In this document: piece by piece, positions 43,710 to 52,713 of the stretch
Position numbering within the stretch: the stretch's first letter is position 1
How the letters are laid out: the number at the start of each line of letters is the position of its first letter
DNA from: Azospirillum oryzae
GTDB taxonomy: Bacteria > Pseudomonadota > Alphaproteobacteria > Azospirillales > Azospirillaceae
DNA length: 64,000 nucleotides
Direction of reading: 5' to 3'
Assembly (NCBI RefSeq): GCF_008364795.1
Contig: NZ_VTTM01000002.1
Span: forward strand, 712,590-776,589
Made by a program: the position numbers and the translations under genes
Notes under the pieces: generated by a model
Databases searched by the model: none
Told to the model about the DNA's origin: nothing
Seen by the model: only the letters and a program-made list of their open reading frames with translations

Positions 43710-44603
43710 TCACTCCCCCGCCAGCGCCTCGGCGTGGCGGCGGAACAGCTGGACCAGGGCATCGACCACCGCGGCGATGGCCGGCGCGTCGCGCCGGTCG
43801 CGGTGGACCAGCAAATGGACGTCCTCGCGCAAGGCGGACGGCGGGTCGATGACGCGGACCAGGGCTGATTCTGCATCGCCCAGCACGCAAGGCAGCAGCG
43901 TCACCCCCATCCCGCGCCGGGCGGCGTCGAGCCGCATCGGCAACTCGCTGAGCCGCGCCACGACGCGGGCGCCGCGCTCCTGAACCGTATCGTCCACCCA
44001 TCCCGATTGCGACGGCCGCCGCCGGGTTTCCGGCAGCCCGACCACTGGTGCGCCGTCCCAGCGGCCGGACCAGTCGCCACGCAGGTCTTGCTTTGCATAG
44101 AGCGTGAAACCGAAGCGTCCCAGCCGGCGGGTGACCAGATCACCTTCGGCCGGCACCCGGTCCATGCGCAGCGCGATGTCGGCCTCGCGCTGGGCCAAAT
44201 TCAGGGTATTGCGGGTGCTGATGATGGTCAGGTCGGCGCCGGTTTCCGCCAGCAGATCGGACAGATGCAGGGTGAGGAAGGCGGAGACGGACGTGGTCGC
44301 CGTCACCCGCACCGGCCGGGCTGTTGCGGCCAGCCGGTCGGCATTGCGGGCGAAGGCCGCGGCGGCATCGCCCATGGCCGCGGCGCTTTCCAGCACCGAG
44401 CGGCCCAGCGCCGTCAGTTCCAGCCGGTTGGGCAGCCGGTCGAACAGCGGACCGTCCAGCGCCTCCTCCAGCCGCTTCAGCCGGCGCCCCAGGGTCGGCG
44501 TGCTCAGCCGCAGCCGCTGGGCCGCGCCGGTAAGGCTGCCGCACCGTGCCGTGGCCAGGAAGGCGCGGATGTCCTCCCAATCCAGATCCGCGTCGTCGAT
44601 CAT
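43710..44603 (-). CDS. LysR-type transcriptional regulator
   Basis: A 297-residue regulator with an N-terminal winged helix (WEDIRAFLATARCGSLTGAAQRL, STPTLGRRLKRLEEAL) and a substrate-binding domain starting VRVTATTSVSAFLTLHL. The effector is unknown. It lies 61 bases downstream of nudK on the same strand and may be cotranscribed, which is unusual because LysR genes mostly face their targets. ATG at 44603 with GGGGA four bases upstream. Confidence 0.92.
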   Translation of the reverse strand: MIDDADLDWEDIRAFLATARCGSLTGAAQRLRLSTPTLGRRLKRLEEALDGPLFDRLPNRLELTALGRSVLESAAAMGDAAAAFARNADRLAATARPVRVTATTSVSAFLTLHLSDLLAETGADLTIISTRNTLNLAQREADIALRMDRVPAEGDLVTRRLGRFGFTLYAKQDLRGDWSGRWDGAPVVGLPETRRRPSQSGWVDDTVQERGARVVARLSELPMRLDAARRGMGVTLLPCVLGDAESALVRVIDPPSALREDVHLLVHRDRRDAPAIAAVVDALVQLFRRHAEALAGE

Positions 44604-44664
44604 CCAGTCCCCGTCCGAATCGCCCCATCCGAATTGCCTGGGCCGGCGGGGCGGGCGGAGGCCG

Positions 44665-45264
44665 TCACCGCGGCAGCAGGCCGTGCAGGGCGGCGTGCTG
44701 CAACAGCATGATGGTCTTGCCGTCCAGGATCGCCCCGCTGCCGACCATGGCAAGGGCATCGGCGAAGGTCAACTCGACCACCTCGATATCCTCGCCTTCC
44801 TCGGCAACCCCGCCGCCTTCACTGCGGTCGGCTGCGCGGTATTCGGCGACGAAGAAGGCCAAACGCTCCGTCACCGAACCGGGGCTCATGAAGGCATCGA
44901 ACACCCGGCGCGGTGCCTGGACGGTCACGCCCAGCTCCTCCTCCGCCTCGGCCCGGATCGCCTCTTCCGGACTGCGGTCTTCGAGCAGGCCGGCGCACAC
45001 CTCCAGCAGCGGTTCCGCGTGGCCGTTGACATAGGCGGGAAAGCGGAACTGCCGGGTCAGCAGGACGGTCCCACGGGTCGTATCGTACAGCAACAGGGCA
45101 GCCCCGTTGCCGCGGTCATAGGTCTCCCGGCTTAGGGTCTGCCAGTTGCCGTCACGGCGGCGATAGTCGAAAGTCGTCCTTTTCAGAACATACCAGTCGT
45201 CGGACAGCAGGGTGACGTCGCGAATACGGATGCGCTCGTCCTGATTATCGGACAGTGTCGTCAT
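44665..45264 (-). CDS. nudK: GDP-mannose pyrophosphatase, Nudix family
   Basis: A 199-residue Nudix hydrolase whose pattern matches NudK closely: YDRGNGAALLLYDTTRGTV, RQFRFPAYVNG, the Nudix box with GLLEDRSPEEAIRAEAEEEL followed by G, and FMSPGSVTERLAFFVAEY, and the ending IEVVELTFADALAMVGSG. It hydrolyses GDP-mannose to GMP and mannose-1-phosphate and related nucleotide sugars. The E. coli enzyme is 191 residues. Start MTTLSDNQDERIRI at 45264. Confidence 0.93.
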   Translation of the reverse strand: MTTLSDNQDERIRIRDVTLLSDDWYVLKRTTFDYRRRDGNWQTLSRETYDRGNGAALLLYDTTRGTVLLTRQFRFPAYVNGHAEPLLEVCAGLLEDRSPEEAIRAEAEEELGVTVQAPRRVFDAFMSPGSVTERLAFFVAEYRAADRSEGGGVAEEGEDIEVVELTFADALAMVGSGAILDGKTIMLLQHAALHGLLPR

Positions 45265-45658
45265 GGCGGAACCCGATGGCGGTTGGAATGGGCGGCATCC
45301 TGCGCCGCCGCCGGCTTCCGGTCAGCCCATCAGGGGTGAAAAGCCCAGCTGCGGAATTGTGGGGGTCGCGCTCTCCGGCCCTCGTTCCACATGTTTTCGA
45401 TTGCAGAAAAACCGCGCTAAGTTTTGACGATCTCGCGCACTGCGCAAGCTCAATGGCTCAAATTTCGCGCAGAAAGCGGGTAATCTTATCCTATGTTAAG
45501 TTAACAAGCCTTAATTAGAACATAGGTATAGCCATTTTGGAGCGTTGCGGCATTGCATTCTCCTGCCTAAATTGTTGATGAAATCCCTTGGCAGTGCGTG
45601 ACAAACGCCGCCGGTCCAGCTTCCGCTTGAGGTCGCGTTTGTCCGAAGTCTTTGTTCG
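45265..45658. promoter_or_regulatory. 394-base divergent region upstream of the phytochrome gene, with dyads
   Basis: It separates nudK from the phytochrome kinase and is markedly AT-rich near its centre. CCTATGTT (45490-45497) and AACATAGG (45519-45526) form a perfect eight-base inverted repeat with a 21-base centre, and GTTAA-G-TTAAC (45495-45505) is a second palindrome within it. No PpsR-type TGT-N12-ACA site is present in this position. The rest shows no clear signal. Confidence 0.5.
45490..45526. promoter_or_regulatory. Inverted repeat CCTATGTT/AACATAGG enclosing a palindrome
   Basis: Arms are perfect, 21 bases apart, centred about 150 bases upstream of the phytochrome ATG. The AT-rich core also fits promoter elements. 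Confidence 0.45.
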
Positions 45659-48208
45659 ATGAGCGGCCCGGTTCCTTCGGGGTCTGTAGACCTCACCGAT
45701 TGTGACCGGGAGCCCATCCACCAGCTGGGTCTTATCCAGCCCACCGGATTTCTGATCGCCGTCACCGCCGATTGGATCGTCCTGCATGCATCCGCCAACA
45801 TTGGACGCTGGCTGGGTGTGGAGCCCGACGACCTGCTGGGGCATCCGCTGTCCCGCGTGATCACCGGCGAGGCGCTGCACACCATCCGCGGCAGGCTGCA
45901 GGTCGCCCACATCAACGGCAGCGTCGAGCGCGCCTTCGGCGTCCATCTGTCCGACCTCGCTCCGGTCTGCGACGTGGCCGTCCACCTGTCCGGCTCCACC
46001 ATCGTGATCGAGGCGGAACCGAGCGAGGGGGAGGGGCCGCAGGATTCGGGCTCCCTCCTGCGCTCGATGATCGCGCGGATCCAGAACGCCCGCGGCTTCG
46101 ACGGCTTCTGCCGCGAGGCGGCGCGCCAGATGCGGGCGCTGACCGGCTTCGACCGGGTGATGGTCTACCGCTTCGGCCCCGACGGGGCGGGGGAGGTGAT
46201 CGCGGAATCGGCGGTGCACGGCATCGGCAGCTTCGTCGGCCAGCGCTATCCGGCCTCCGACATCCCGCAGCAGGCCCGGCGCCTGTACGAACGCAACTGG
46301 CTGCGCTGCATCGCCGACGTGAATGCGCCGCCGGTGCCGGTGGTGCCGACGCTCGATCCCACGGGCCAGCCGCTGGACCTGTCGCTCAGCCTGCTGCGCA
46401 GCGTTTCGCTGATCCATGTCGAATATCTGCGCAACATGGGGGTCAACGCCTCGCTGTCGGTGTCGATCCTGCGGCACGGCAAGCTGTGGGGACTGTTCGC
46501 CTGCCATCACCGTCATGCCCGTTCACTCTCCTTCGAAAGGCGCACCACCGCCGAACTGTTCGGCCAGATGGTGTCGCTTCTGCTCGAGGGACGCGAGCGC
46601 GAGCAGGAAAGCCAGCAGGAGGCGCAGGCCCGCCGCGCCCATGTCCGCATCATGTCGATGCTGGCCGACAGCGCATCCCCGCTGGACAGCCTCGTCACCT
46701 TCGCGACGGAGTTGCGGACACTGATCGAATGCGACGGCTTCGCCTGCTGCATCGACGGCCAACTGCACATGGAAGGCGAAACGCCAACGCGGGAGGAGAC
46801 GCAGGGCGTCATGCGCTTCCTGCACCGGACGCCGCCCAGCAAGGTCTATGTGACCGACGAGCTGGGGGCGGTGCATCCGCCGGCCCGCGACTTTACCGAA
46901 CGGGCCTGCGGGCTGCTTGCGATCCCGGTGTCGCGCTTGCCGCGCGACTATCTGGTCTTCTTCCGCAAGGAGATAATCCGCACCGTCACCTGGGGCGGCG
47001 ATCCGACCAAGCCGGCGCAATATGGTCCCAACGGTCCGCGTCTGACCCCGCGCAAGAGCTTCGAGGCCTGGAAGGAAACCGTGCGCGGCCGGTCCAAGCC
47101 CTGGACCGAATTGGACGAGCGCAACGCCGAATCCCTGCGGGTGACCCTGCTGGAGGTGGTGTTGCGGCTGGCCGACGTCGCCGGCCGCACCCGCAAGGAG
47201 GCGACCGAGCGGCAGGAGTTGCTGATCGCCGAACTGAACCACCGCGTCCGCAACATCCTCAGCCTCGTCCGTGCCCTGGTACGGCAGAGCGAGACCGGGG
47301 CGGAGACGGTGCAGCAGTTCGCCGCCATCGTCGCCGGCCGCATCGAGGCACTGGCCCGCGCCCATGACCAGATCACCGCCGACAATTGGGGGCCGGCATC
47401 CCTGCGTGCCCTGATCGCGGCGGAGATCGGCGCCTATCTGTCGGCCAAGAGCGAGCGGGTGCGGCTGACCGGGCCGGAGGTGCTGCTGGCGCCGCAGGCC
47501 TTCTCCGTCTTCGCGCTGGTGGTGCATGAGCTGACCACCAACTCGGCCAAATACGGCGCGCTCAGCGACAGCGGCGGCTGGGTCGAGGCCGACTGGTCGA
47601 TCGACGCGGGCGGACGGCTGCAGATCGACTGGCAGGAGAATGGCGGCCCGCCGGTGCGGGCGCCGTCGCGCACCGGCTTCGGCACCACGGTGATCGAGCG
47701 CTCCGTCCCCCACGATCTGCAGGGCGAGGCCGAAGTGACCTACGCCCTGTCCGGCTTGCGGGCGCGTTTCATGATCCCGGCACAGTATGTCACCGTCGCC
47801 GCCAGCCTGCCGGGCGGCGGCCGGCGCAACCTGCCGGTGCCTGCGGCCGATTTCTCCATCGGTGGTCCGGTGCTGCTGCTGGAAGACAACATGATCATCG
47901 CCATGGCGACGGAAGACGTGCTGCTGAGCTTCAACGCCAGCCGGGTCAACACCGCCGCCGGCGTCCGCCACGCCCTTCGGCTGATCGACGAGGACCCGCC
48001 GGTGGTCGGCGTGCTGGACATCAACCTGGGCAACGAGACCTCGGTCGCGGTCGCCGAACGGCTGCGGGAGCTGGGGATCCCCTTCGTCTTCGCGACCGGC
48101 TATGGCGAGAGCGCCGCGGTGCCGGAGCGGTTCGCGGACGTGCCGGTGCTGAAGAAGCCTTACGGGTCGGATCAGGTGGTGCAGGTGCTGGCGTCGGTGA
48201 TGGGGTAG
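45659..48208 (+). CDS. bphP: Bacteriophytochrome hybrid kinase (PAS-GAF-PHY-HWE kinase-receiver)
   Basis: An 849-residue red/far-red photoreceptor. Cys15 in DLTDCDREPIHQ is the expected biliverdin attachment site. The GAF domain has YPASDIPQQARRL (PASDIP 198-203) and ACHHRH; the PHY tongue reads PRDYLVFFRKEIIRTVTWGG. The kinase is of the HWE type, with phosphoacceptor His528 in LIAELNHRVRNILSLV and HELTTNSAKYGAL. A C-terminal receiver (residues 737-849) has Asp743, phosphoacceptor Asp787 in GVLDINLG and Lys832. No heme oxygenase gene is next to it, so biliverdin must be made elsewhere. An ATG start without strong ribosome-binding site. Confidence 0.95.
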   Translation: MSGPVPSGSVDLTDCDREPIHQLGLIQPTGFLIAVTADWIVLHASANIGRWLGVEPDDLLGHPLSRVITGEALHTIRGRLQVAHINGSVERAFGVHLSDLAPVCDVAVHLSGSTIVIEAEPSEGEGPQDSGSLLRSMIARIQNARGFDGFCREAARQMRALTGFDRVMVYRFGPDGAGEVIAESAVHGIGSFVGQRYPASDIPQQARRLYERNWLRCIADVNAPPVPVVPTLDPTGQPLDLSLSLLRSVSLIHVEYLRNMGVNASLSVSILRHGKLWGLFACHHRHARSLSFERRTTAELFGQMVSLLLEGREREQESQQEAQARRAHVRIMSMLADSASPLDSLVTFATELRTLIECDGFACCIDGQLHMEGETPTREETQGVMRFLHRTPPSKVYVTDELGAVHPPARDFTERACGLLAIPVSRLPRDYLVFFRKEIIRTVTWGGDPTKPAQYGPNGPRLTPRKSFEAWKETVRGRSKPWTELDERNAESLRVTLLEVVLRLADVAGRTRKEATERQELLIAELNHRVRNILSLVRALVRQSETGAETVQQFAAIVAGRIEALARAHDQITADNWGPASLRALIAAEIGAYLSAKSERVRLTGPEVLLAPQAFSVFALVVHELTTNSAKYGALSDSGGWVEADWSIDAGGRLQIDWQENGGPPVRAPSRTGFGTTVIERSVPHDLQGEAEVTYALSGLRARFMIPAQYVTVAASLPGGGRRNLPVPAADFSIGGPVLLLEDNMIIAMATEDVLLSFNASRVNTAAGVRHALRLIDEDPPVVGVLDINLGNETSVAVAERLRELGIPFVFATGYGESAAVPERFADVPVLKKPYGSDQVVQVLASVMG

Positions 48209-48233
48209 GCGTTCGCCGCCTATCCCCCGTTCC

Positions 48234-48998
48234 TTACTCCTTGACCGCCGCATATCGCGCGAACAGGGCCACGCTGACCGCCACGGTGGCATTCAGCGAC
48301 TCCACCGCGCCGGTCGTCGGCACCGACAGCCGCGTCGCCGGACAGTCGGCCGGCACGCCCTGGCCTTCCTCGCCCAGGATCAGCCGCATGTCGGCCGGCC
48401 AGTCGAAGCGGGTCAGATCCTCGCCGCCGCCGTCCAGCGCATAGAGCGGCCCGGCCGCGTCATTCACCTCTGCCCAGCGCGGCCCGCGCAGCAGGGTCAG
48501 CGCGAACTGCGCATTCGACGCCGCGCGCAGGCATTTCGGGTGGAAGGGATGCGCCGCCCCCTCCAGCAGCACGATCCGCGACACGCCGAAGGCGGCGGCG
48601 CTGCGCAGCAGGGCGCCGAGATTGCTGGGATCGCCCAGCGCACACAGCAGCTCCAATCCCTGCGGCGGCTGCGACAGGTCGATGGCCGGTATCTTCGGCA
48701 CCGCGCCGACCAGCAGCGGAAAGCCGGTGCCCGACACGTCCAGTGTCCGGAACAGGGCGGGGGCCAGCTGCACCGGCTCCACCCCCGGCGGCAGGCGCCA
48801 GGCGGATATCTGGGCGGGGTCGGTGAACAGCAGGCGCTCGAACCGGTCGGGATGCTGGCGCAGCGCCTCCGGCACCGTCTTCAGGCCGGCCAGCAGGAAC
48901 TTGCCGTTCTTCTTCAGCCCACGGCTTTCCAGCGCCGATTCCCATAGCTTGAACTGCGGGTTTTGCGGGCTTTCGATCAGCAGGGGCGGGCGGGTCAT
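48234..48998 (-). CDS. SPOUT-class RNA 2'-O-methyltransferase (TrmH/SpoU family)
   Basis: A 254-residue RNA methyltransferase with the knotted C-terminal domain: motif 1 LGDPSNLGALLRSAAAFG, motif 2 LILGEEGQGVP and motif 3 VPTTGAVESLNATVAVS. An N-terminal substrate domain (LIESPQNPQFKLWESAL) resembles the L30e-like domain of RlmB-type proteins. The target nucleotide in rRNA or tRNA is not clear from sequence. Start MTRPPLLIES at 48998. Confidence 0.92.
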   Translation of the reverse strand: MTRPPLLIESPQNPQFKLWESALESRGLKKNGKFLLAGLKTVPEALRQHPDRFERLLFTDPAQISAWRLPPGVEPVQLAPALFRTLDVSGTGFPLLVGAVPKIPAIDLSQPPQGLELLCALGDPSNLGALLRSAAAFGVSRIVLLEGAAHPFHPKCLRAASNAQFALTLLRGPRWAEVNDAAGPLYALDGGGEDLTRFDWPADMRLILGEEGQGVPADCPATRLSVPTTGAVESLNATVAVSVALFARYAAVKE

Positions 48999-49056
48999 GG
49001 CAACTGGCTTTCCGGCAAGGGGATGCCCCCTGCCTAGCACAGCAGCGTCCCCAAAG

Positions 49057-49614
49057 TCAGGGGTTCAGGCGGCGGCCGAGGAACAGCAGGGGACCGCGCT
49101 GGCAGGCGTCCGTGAAGCCGGCGCGCTGGTAGAACTCGACGTTGCGGGCGAAGACGGCGGTGACCAGATGCACGCCGGACAGGCCGTCGGCCCGGCAATC
49201 CTCGGCGAAGCGGTCGACCAGCTGGCGTCCCAGCCCATGCTGCCGCCATCCCGGCCGGACATTCACATGGAAATGGGCGGGGTATGCCGCGAAATGGTCG
49301 GCGAAGACCTCGTATTTCGGAATGCGTTGGGCCAGTTCGACCGACCCGGCGCTGTCCTTGCAGCCGGTGAGATAACCCACCACCAGCCCGTCGGCCGCCA
49401 CCGCCATCCAGATGTCCCGCGGCGCCTCCGCCACGAACCAGCCGGTCCAGGTGGAGAGGAATGCGGCGCGGTCGGCATCCGACGCGAACTCCGTCCGGGA
49501 GGTGGAGGCGAAGAAGATCTCCTCCAGCGCCGACAGTGCCGCCGCGCGGTCGGCCAGGGCGGTCAGGCGCTCCAGCCGGATATCCCCCCCAGCCGCCATC
49601 ACGTCCGCCGTCAT
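49057..49614 (-). CDS. GNAT-family N-acetyltransferase
   Basis: A 185-residue acetyltransferase with the acetyl-CoA loop HVNVRPGWRQHGLGRQLVDR and strand GVHLVTAVFARNVEFYQRAGF. The substrate is unknown. Its ATG overlaps the mltA TGA by one base (TGATG), so translation is coupled and the two genes are one operon; the coupling does not by itself imply a cell-wall substrate. Confidence 0.9.
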   Translation of the reverse strand: MTADVMAAGGDIRLERLTALADRAAALSALEEIFFASTSRTEFASDADRAAFLSTWTGWFVAEAPRDIWMAVAADGLVVGYLTGCKDSAGSVELAQRIPKYEVFADHFAAYPAHFHVNVRPGWRQHGLGRQLVDRFAEDCRADGLSGVHLVTAVFARNVEFYQRAGFTDACQRGPLLFLGRRLNP

Positions 49615-50759
49615 CACTTCCGCTGTGCGGTCTGGACCGACAGGGAGCGCGGGGCCAGCATGGTGTAATGGCCGCGCGCCTTCATCACGCCCGCACCTTC
49701 CTCCGCCTGCGGACCGTGGCCCCAGAACAGGTCGCCGCGCACCGGACCCTTGATGGCGCCGCCGGTGTCCTGCGCCACCACCAGCCGGTTGATCGCGCCG
49801 CCGGGCACCGGGGCTTCGCGCACTTCCAGCCAGAGCGGCACGCCCAGCGGGATATGCTCGACATCCACCGCGAGGCTGCGGCCGGGGGTCAGCTCCATGT
49901 TGCGGGCGCCGCGGGCGCCGACCTCGGGCTTTACCTTGAAGAAGACATAGGAGGGGTTGAGGTTCATCACCCGCTGGGCCTCGGCCGGATGGTCCTTCAG
50001 CCAGCGGCGGATCAGTTGCAGCGACATCTGTTCCGGCGTGGCCTCGCCGCGGTCGATGATATGGCGGCCGATCGGGTAATAGCTGTGACCGTTCTGGCCG
50101 GCATAGTGGATGCCGACCACCGAGCCGTCGGCCATGATCGCCCGGCCGGAGCCCTGGATTTCCAGGAAGAAGGCGTCGACCGGGTCGTCCACCCACATCA
50201 GCTCCAGCCCCTTGCCCTTCAGCGCGCCGGCTTCGATCCGGGCGCGGGTCGGCATGCCGCGCTTGCCGCGCGCCGGCATGCGGTAGAGCGGGACGTTGTA
50301 GCGTTCCGTCCGCGTCCAGCTGCCGTGCAGCTCGATCTCATAGTAACCGGTGAAAAGACCGTTCTCGCCGTTGCTGACGTCGCGCGGGGTGAAGAAGGTC
50401 TCGAAGAAGCGGCGGGCTGCCTCGCTGTCGCCGGGGGGCAGGTCGCGGGCGGCGGCGCAGATGGCGCGCCAGTCGTCGGTGGTGCCGGCGGCACGCAACT
50501 GCCCCAGCGCCTTGCCCGGCGGTTGGTTCTTCACCCAGCCGCAGGTTCGCTGCACCGCCGGGACCGCCTGGGCATGGTCGTCGTCGATCCAACCCGCGAG
50601 ATGGCGGAAGTCGGGCGACACCTGATCCCAGGTCGGGCGCTGTGCCGTGCTCCGCTGCCCGTCCACCGTCTGGACGGTTCCGGCGCAGGCCGCCAGCGTC
50701 GCCAGCAGGCCACCGAGCAGGGAAAGCCGCAGGAGCTGCCGCTCTTTGGGCCGCTTCAT
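49614..50759 (-). CDS. mltA: Membrane-bound lytic murein transglycosylase A
   Basis: A 381-residue lipoprotein with lipobox LAACAG (Cys25). The MltA barrel is seen in LFTGYYEIELHGS and AFFLEIQGSGRAIMADG, and the 3D domain in RSLAVDVEHIPLGVPLW and VAQDTGGAIKGPVRGDLFWG, with the catalytic Asp in DTGGAIKG. It cleaves glycan strands to 1,6-anhydro-muropeptides at the outer membrane inner face. Start at 50759 is chosen by the signal peptide; two upstream ATGs are possible. Confidence 0.95.
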   Translation of the reverse strand: MKRPKERQLLRLSLLGGLLATLAACAGTVQTVDGQRSTAQRPTWDQVSPDFRHLAGWIDDDHAQAVPAVQRTCGWVKNQPPGKALGQLRAAGTTDDWRAICAAARDLPPGDSEAARRFFETFFTPRDVSNGENGLFTGYYEIELHGSWTRTERYNVPLYRMPARGKRGMPTRARIEAGALKGKGLELMWVDDPVDAFFLEIQGSGRAIMADGSVVGIHYAGQNGHSYYPIGRHIIDRGEATPEQMSLQLIRRWLKDHPAEAQRVMNLNPSYVFFKVKPEVGARGARNMELTPGRSLAVDVEHIPLGVPLWLEVREAPVPGGAINRLVVAQDTGGAIKGPVRGDLFWGHGPQAEEGAGVMKARGHYTMLAPRSLSVQTAQRK

Positions 50760-51183
50760 CTCACGCGCACACGCCACCCCAGCCGCAGCCGCCATCGCGC
50801 ACTCCGCCACCAGCATCAGATCTGTCCGTCGAAGACCCGGATCGTCCGGCCGCCCTGGCGGTCCGGTCACGATAAGGTCACATCACCCGAACGTTTGTGC
50901 AGGCGGATACCCCGAGTCGTCAATCCCCAACCTGCACTTTCGGATAGGTCGCGGCTGCTTGTCACGGGTGGATGCCGGGCGGGCCGTTCTGAAGGCGAGC
51001 GGAGCAGCCGCGCGGCGGCAGGGCGTGACAGAGCGCGCCAAACGCGGTATCGACAGCCCATACGTGAAGGACCGTCCGCAACGATGCATCCCGCTCCCCA
51101 CCATACGCTTGGGACCAAGCGGGGGAACATGCGGGCGGCCGGTCCTGTTCGCCGCCATGAGATACCCCAAGGGACCAGACGCC
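50760..51183. other. 424-base divergent gap between mltA and the RsmB-type gene
   Basis: No gene is supported. A perfect seven-base-arm dyad CGCTTGG-GA-CCAAGCG (51106-51121) lies about 63 bases upstream of the methyltransferase start. The remainder looks like ordinary promoter sequence on both sides. Confidence 0.45.
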
Positions 51184-52584
51184 ATGACACCCGCCGCCCG
51201 CCTCCAGGCGGTCATCGATCTGCTGACCGAGATCGACGAGACCCCTCGCCCCGCCGACGCGGTGATGAGCGCCTATTTCCGCAATCGCCGCTACATCGGG
51301 TCGAAGGACCGCACCGCCGTCGCCCAGATGGCCTATGCGATCCTGCGCCGCCAGGCCCGCCTCGGCTGGTGGATCGAGCGCGGCGGCTACGAGCGCGCCA
51401 CCCCGCGCGCCCGCGTGCTGGCCTATCTGCTGCTGGAAGAGAACCGCAACGCCGGCGTGGTGCTGGAGATGTTCAGCGGCGGCAAGTTCGCCCCCGCCCG
51501 CCTGACCGACGACGAGCTGGCGATGGTTCGTGAGCTGGAAAGCCACACGATGGACCATCCCGACATGCCGGAGACGGTGCGGGTGGAGTGTCCGGAATGG
51601 GCGGAAGGGCCGATGCGGGCCTCGCTCGGCGACCGCTTCGGGGTGGAGATGGAGAAGCTGCTGGAGGCGGCGCCGCTCGACCTGCGCATCAACCCGCTGA
51701 AGGCCAACCAGCAGAGCGCGATCAAGGCGCTGGCCAAGGCGCAGATCACGGCGGAGACAACGCGCTGGTCGCCGCTGGGCCTGCGGGTGAAAGGCCGGCC
51801 GCCCCTGGGCAGCGTCGACGCCTTCAAGGACGGTCTGGTCGAGATCCAGGACGAGGGGTCGCAGTTGGTCGCGCTGGCGGTGGCGCCGAAGCCGGGCCAT
51901 CAGGTGGTCGATTTCTGCGCCGGGGCCGGCGGCAAGACGCTGGCCGTTGCCGCGCTGATGAAGAACAAGGGCCGCGTCGTCGCCTGCGACGTGCTGGACA
52001 AGCGTCTGAAGCGCGCCGCCGAGCGGTTCCGCCGCGCCGGCCTGCACAACATCGAGGCGCATCCGCTGACCAGCGAGCGCGATCCCTGGGTGAAGCGCCA
52101 CAAGCGCAAGTTCGACCGTGTGCTGGTCGACGCGCCCTGTTCCGGCACCGGCACCTGGCGCCGCAACCCCGACGCCCGCTGGCGCCAGCTCGGCCCGGGG
52201 CTGGAGCAGCTGCTGCCGCTGCAGGCCAACATCCTGGACAGCGCGGCGCGTCTGGTGAAGCCGGGCGGGCGGCTGATCTATGCCACCTGCTCCATGCTGC
52301 ATGACGAGAACGAGGCGCAGGTCGAGGCCTTCCTGCAGACCCACCACGACTTCATCGTGAAGCCGGTCGCCGAGGTGTGGGCGGAGGAGGAGGCCGGCAC
52401 GCCGCCGCCGGTCGAAGGTCCGTACCTGCGCCTGACGCCCGCCAAGCACGACACCGACGGCTTCTTCGCCGCCGTTCTGGAACGCCGTGTGGAGGAGACG
52501 GTGTCGGAGGAAAGCGTTTCCGACGTCGGGGTGGAGCAGGGCGAGGTCGATCCTGTCGAGCTGGGCAAGGCGATCGATGCGTGA
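51184..52584 (+). CDS. RsmB/NOP-type 16S rRNA m5C methyltransferase
   Basis: A 466-residue SAM-dependent cytosine-5 methyltransferase. The N-terminal NusB-like domain (LTEIDETPRPADAVMSAYFR, YIGSKDRTAVAQMAYAILRR) and the catalytic domain with SAM loop VVDFCAGAGGKTLAVAAL, then DAPCSGTGTWRRNP and YATCSMLHDENEAQV, agree with RsmB, which methylates C967 of 16S rRNA. Both catalytic cysteines (PCS and TCS) are present. A 35-residue acidic tail follows. Start at 51184 is favoured by GGGA nine bases upstream over an ATG at 51157. Confidence 0.92.
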   Translation: MTPAARLQAVIDLLTEIDETPRPADAVMSAYFRNRRYIGSKDRTAVAQMAYAILRRQARLGWWIERGGYERATPRARVLAYLLLEENRNAGVVLEMFSGGKFAPARLTDDELAMVRELESHTMDHPDMPETVRVECPEWAEGPMRASLGDRFGVEMEKLLEAAPLDLRINPLKANQQSAIKALAKAQITAETTRWSPLGLRVKGRPPLGSVDAFKDGLVEIQDEGSQLVALAVAPKPGHQVVDFCAGAGGKTLAVAALMKNKGRVVACDVLDKRLKRAAERFRRAGLHNIEAHPLTSERDPWVKRHKRKFDRVLVDAPCSGTGTWRRNPDARWRQLGPGLEQLLPLQANILDSAARLVKPGGRLIYATCSMLHDENEAQVEAFLQTHHDFIVKPVAEVWAEEEAGTPPPVEGPYLRLTPAKHDTDGFFAAVLERRVEETVSEESVSDVGVEQGEVDPVELGKAIDA

Positions 52585-52588
52585 GTGA

Positions 52589-52614
52589 GGGGGAGGGGGC
52601 GTCTCCCCTTCCCC
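52589..52614 (+). terminator. G-rich hairpin after the methyltransferase stop
   Basis: GGGGGAGGGGG pairs with TCTCCCCTTCCCC bases over ten to eleven positions (two G-T pairs) with a four-base loop, starting five bases after the stop. No T-run follows, so termination would need Rho or the hairpin serves to protect the 3' end. Confidence 0.4.
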
Positions 52615-52713
52615 ACCCTTGACAGCCGGGGTGGCGCGCTCCTTATCGGTGGGGTAGGCTTTCCGCCGTTGAGATCATCCGGGCGCGTTCGCCCCACCCC
52701 TCAAGAGGACCAG

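Noticed and set aside
45480..45530. PpsR/CrtJ site (TGT-N12-ACA) upstream of the phytochrome gene
   Set aside because: TGT is present but ACA lies 23 bases away, not 12.
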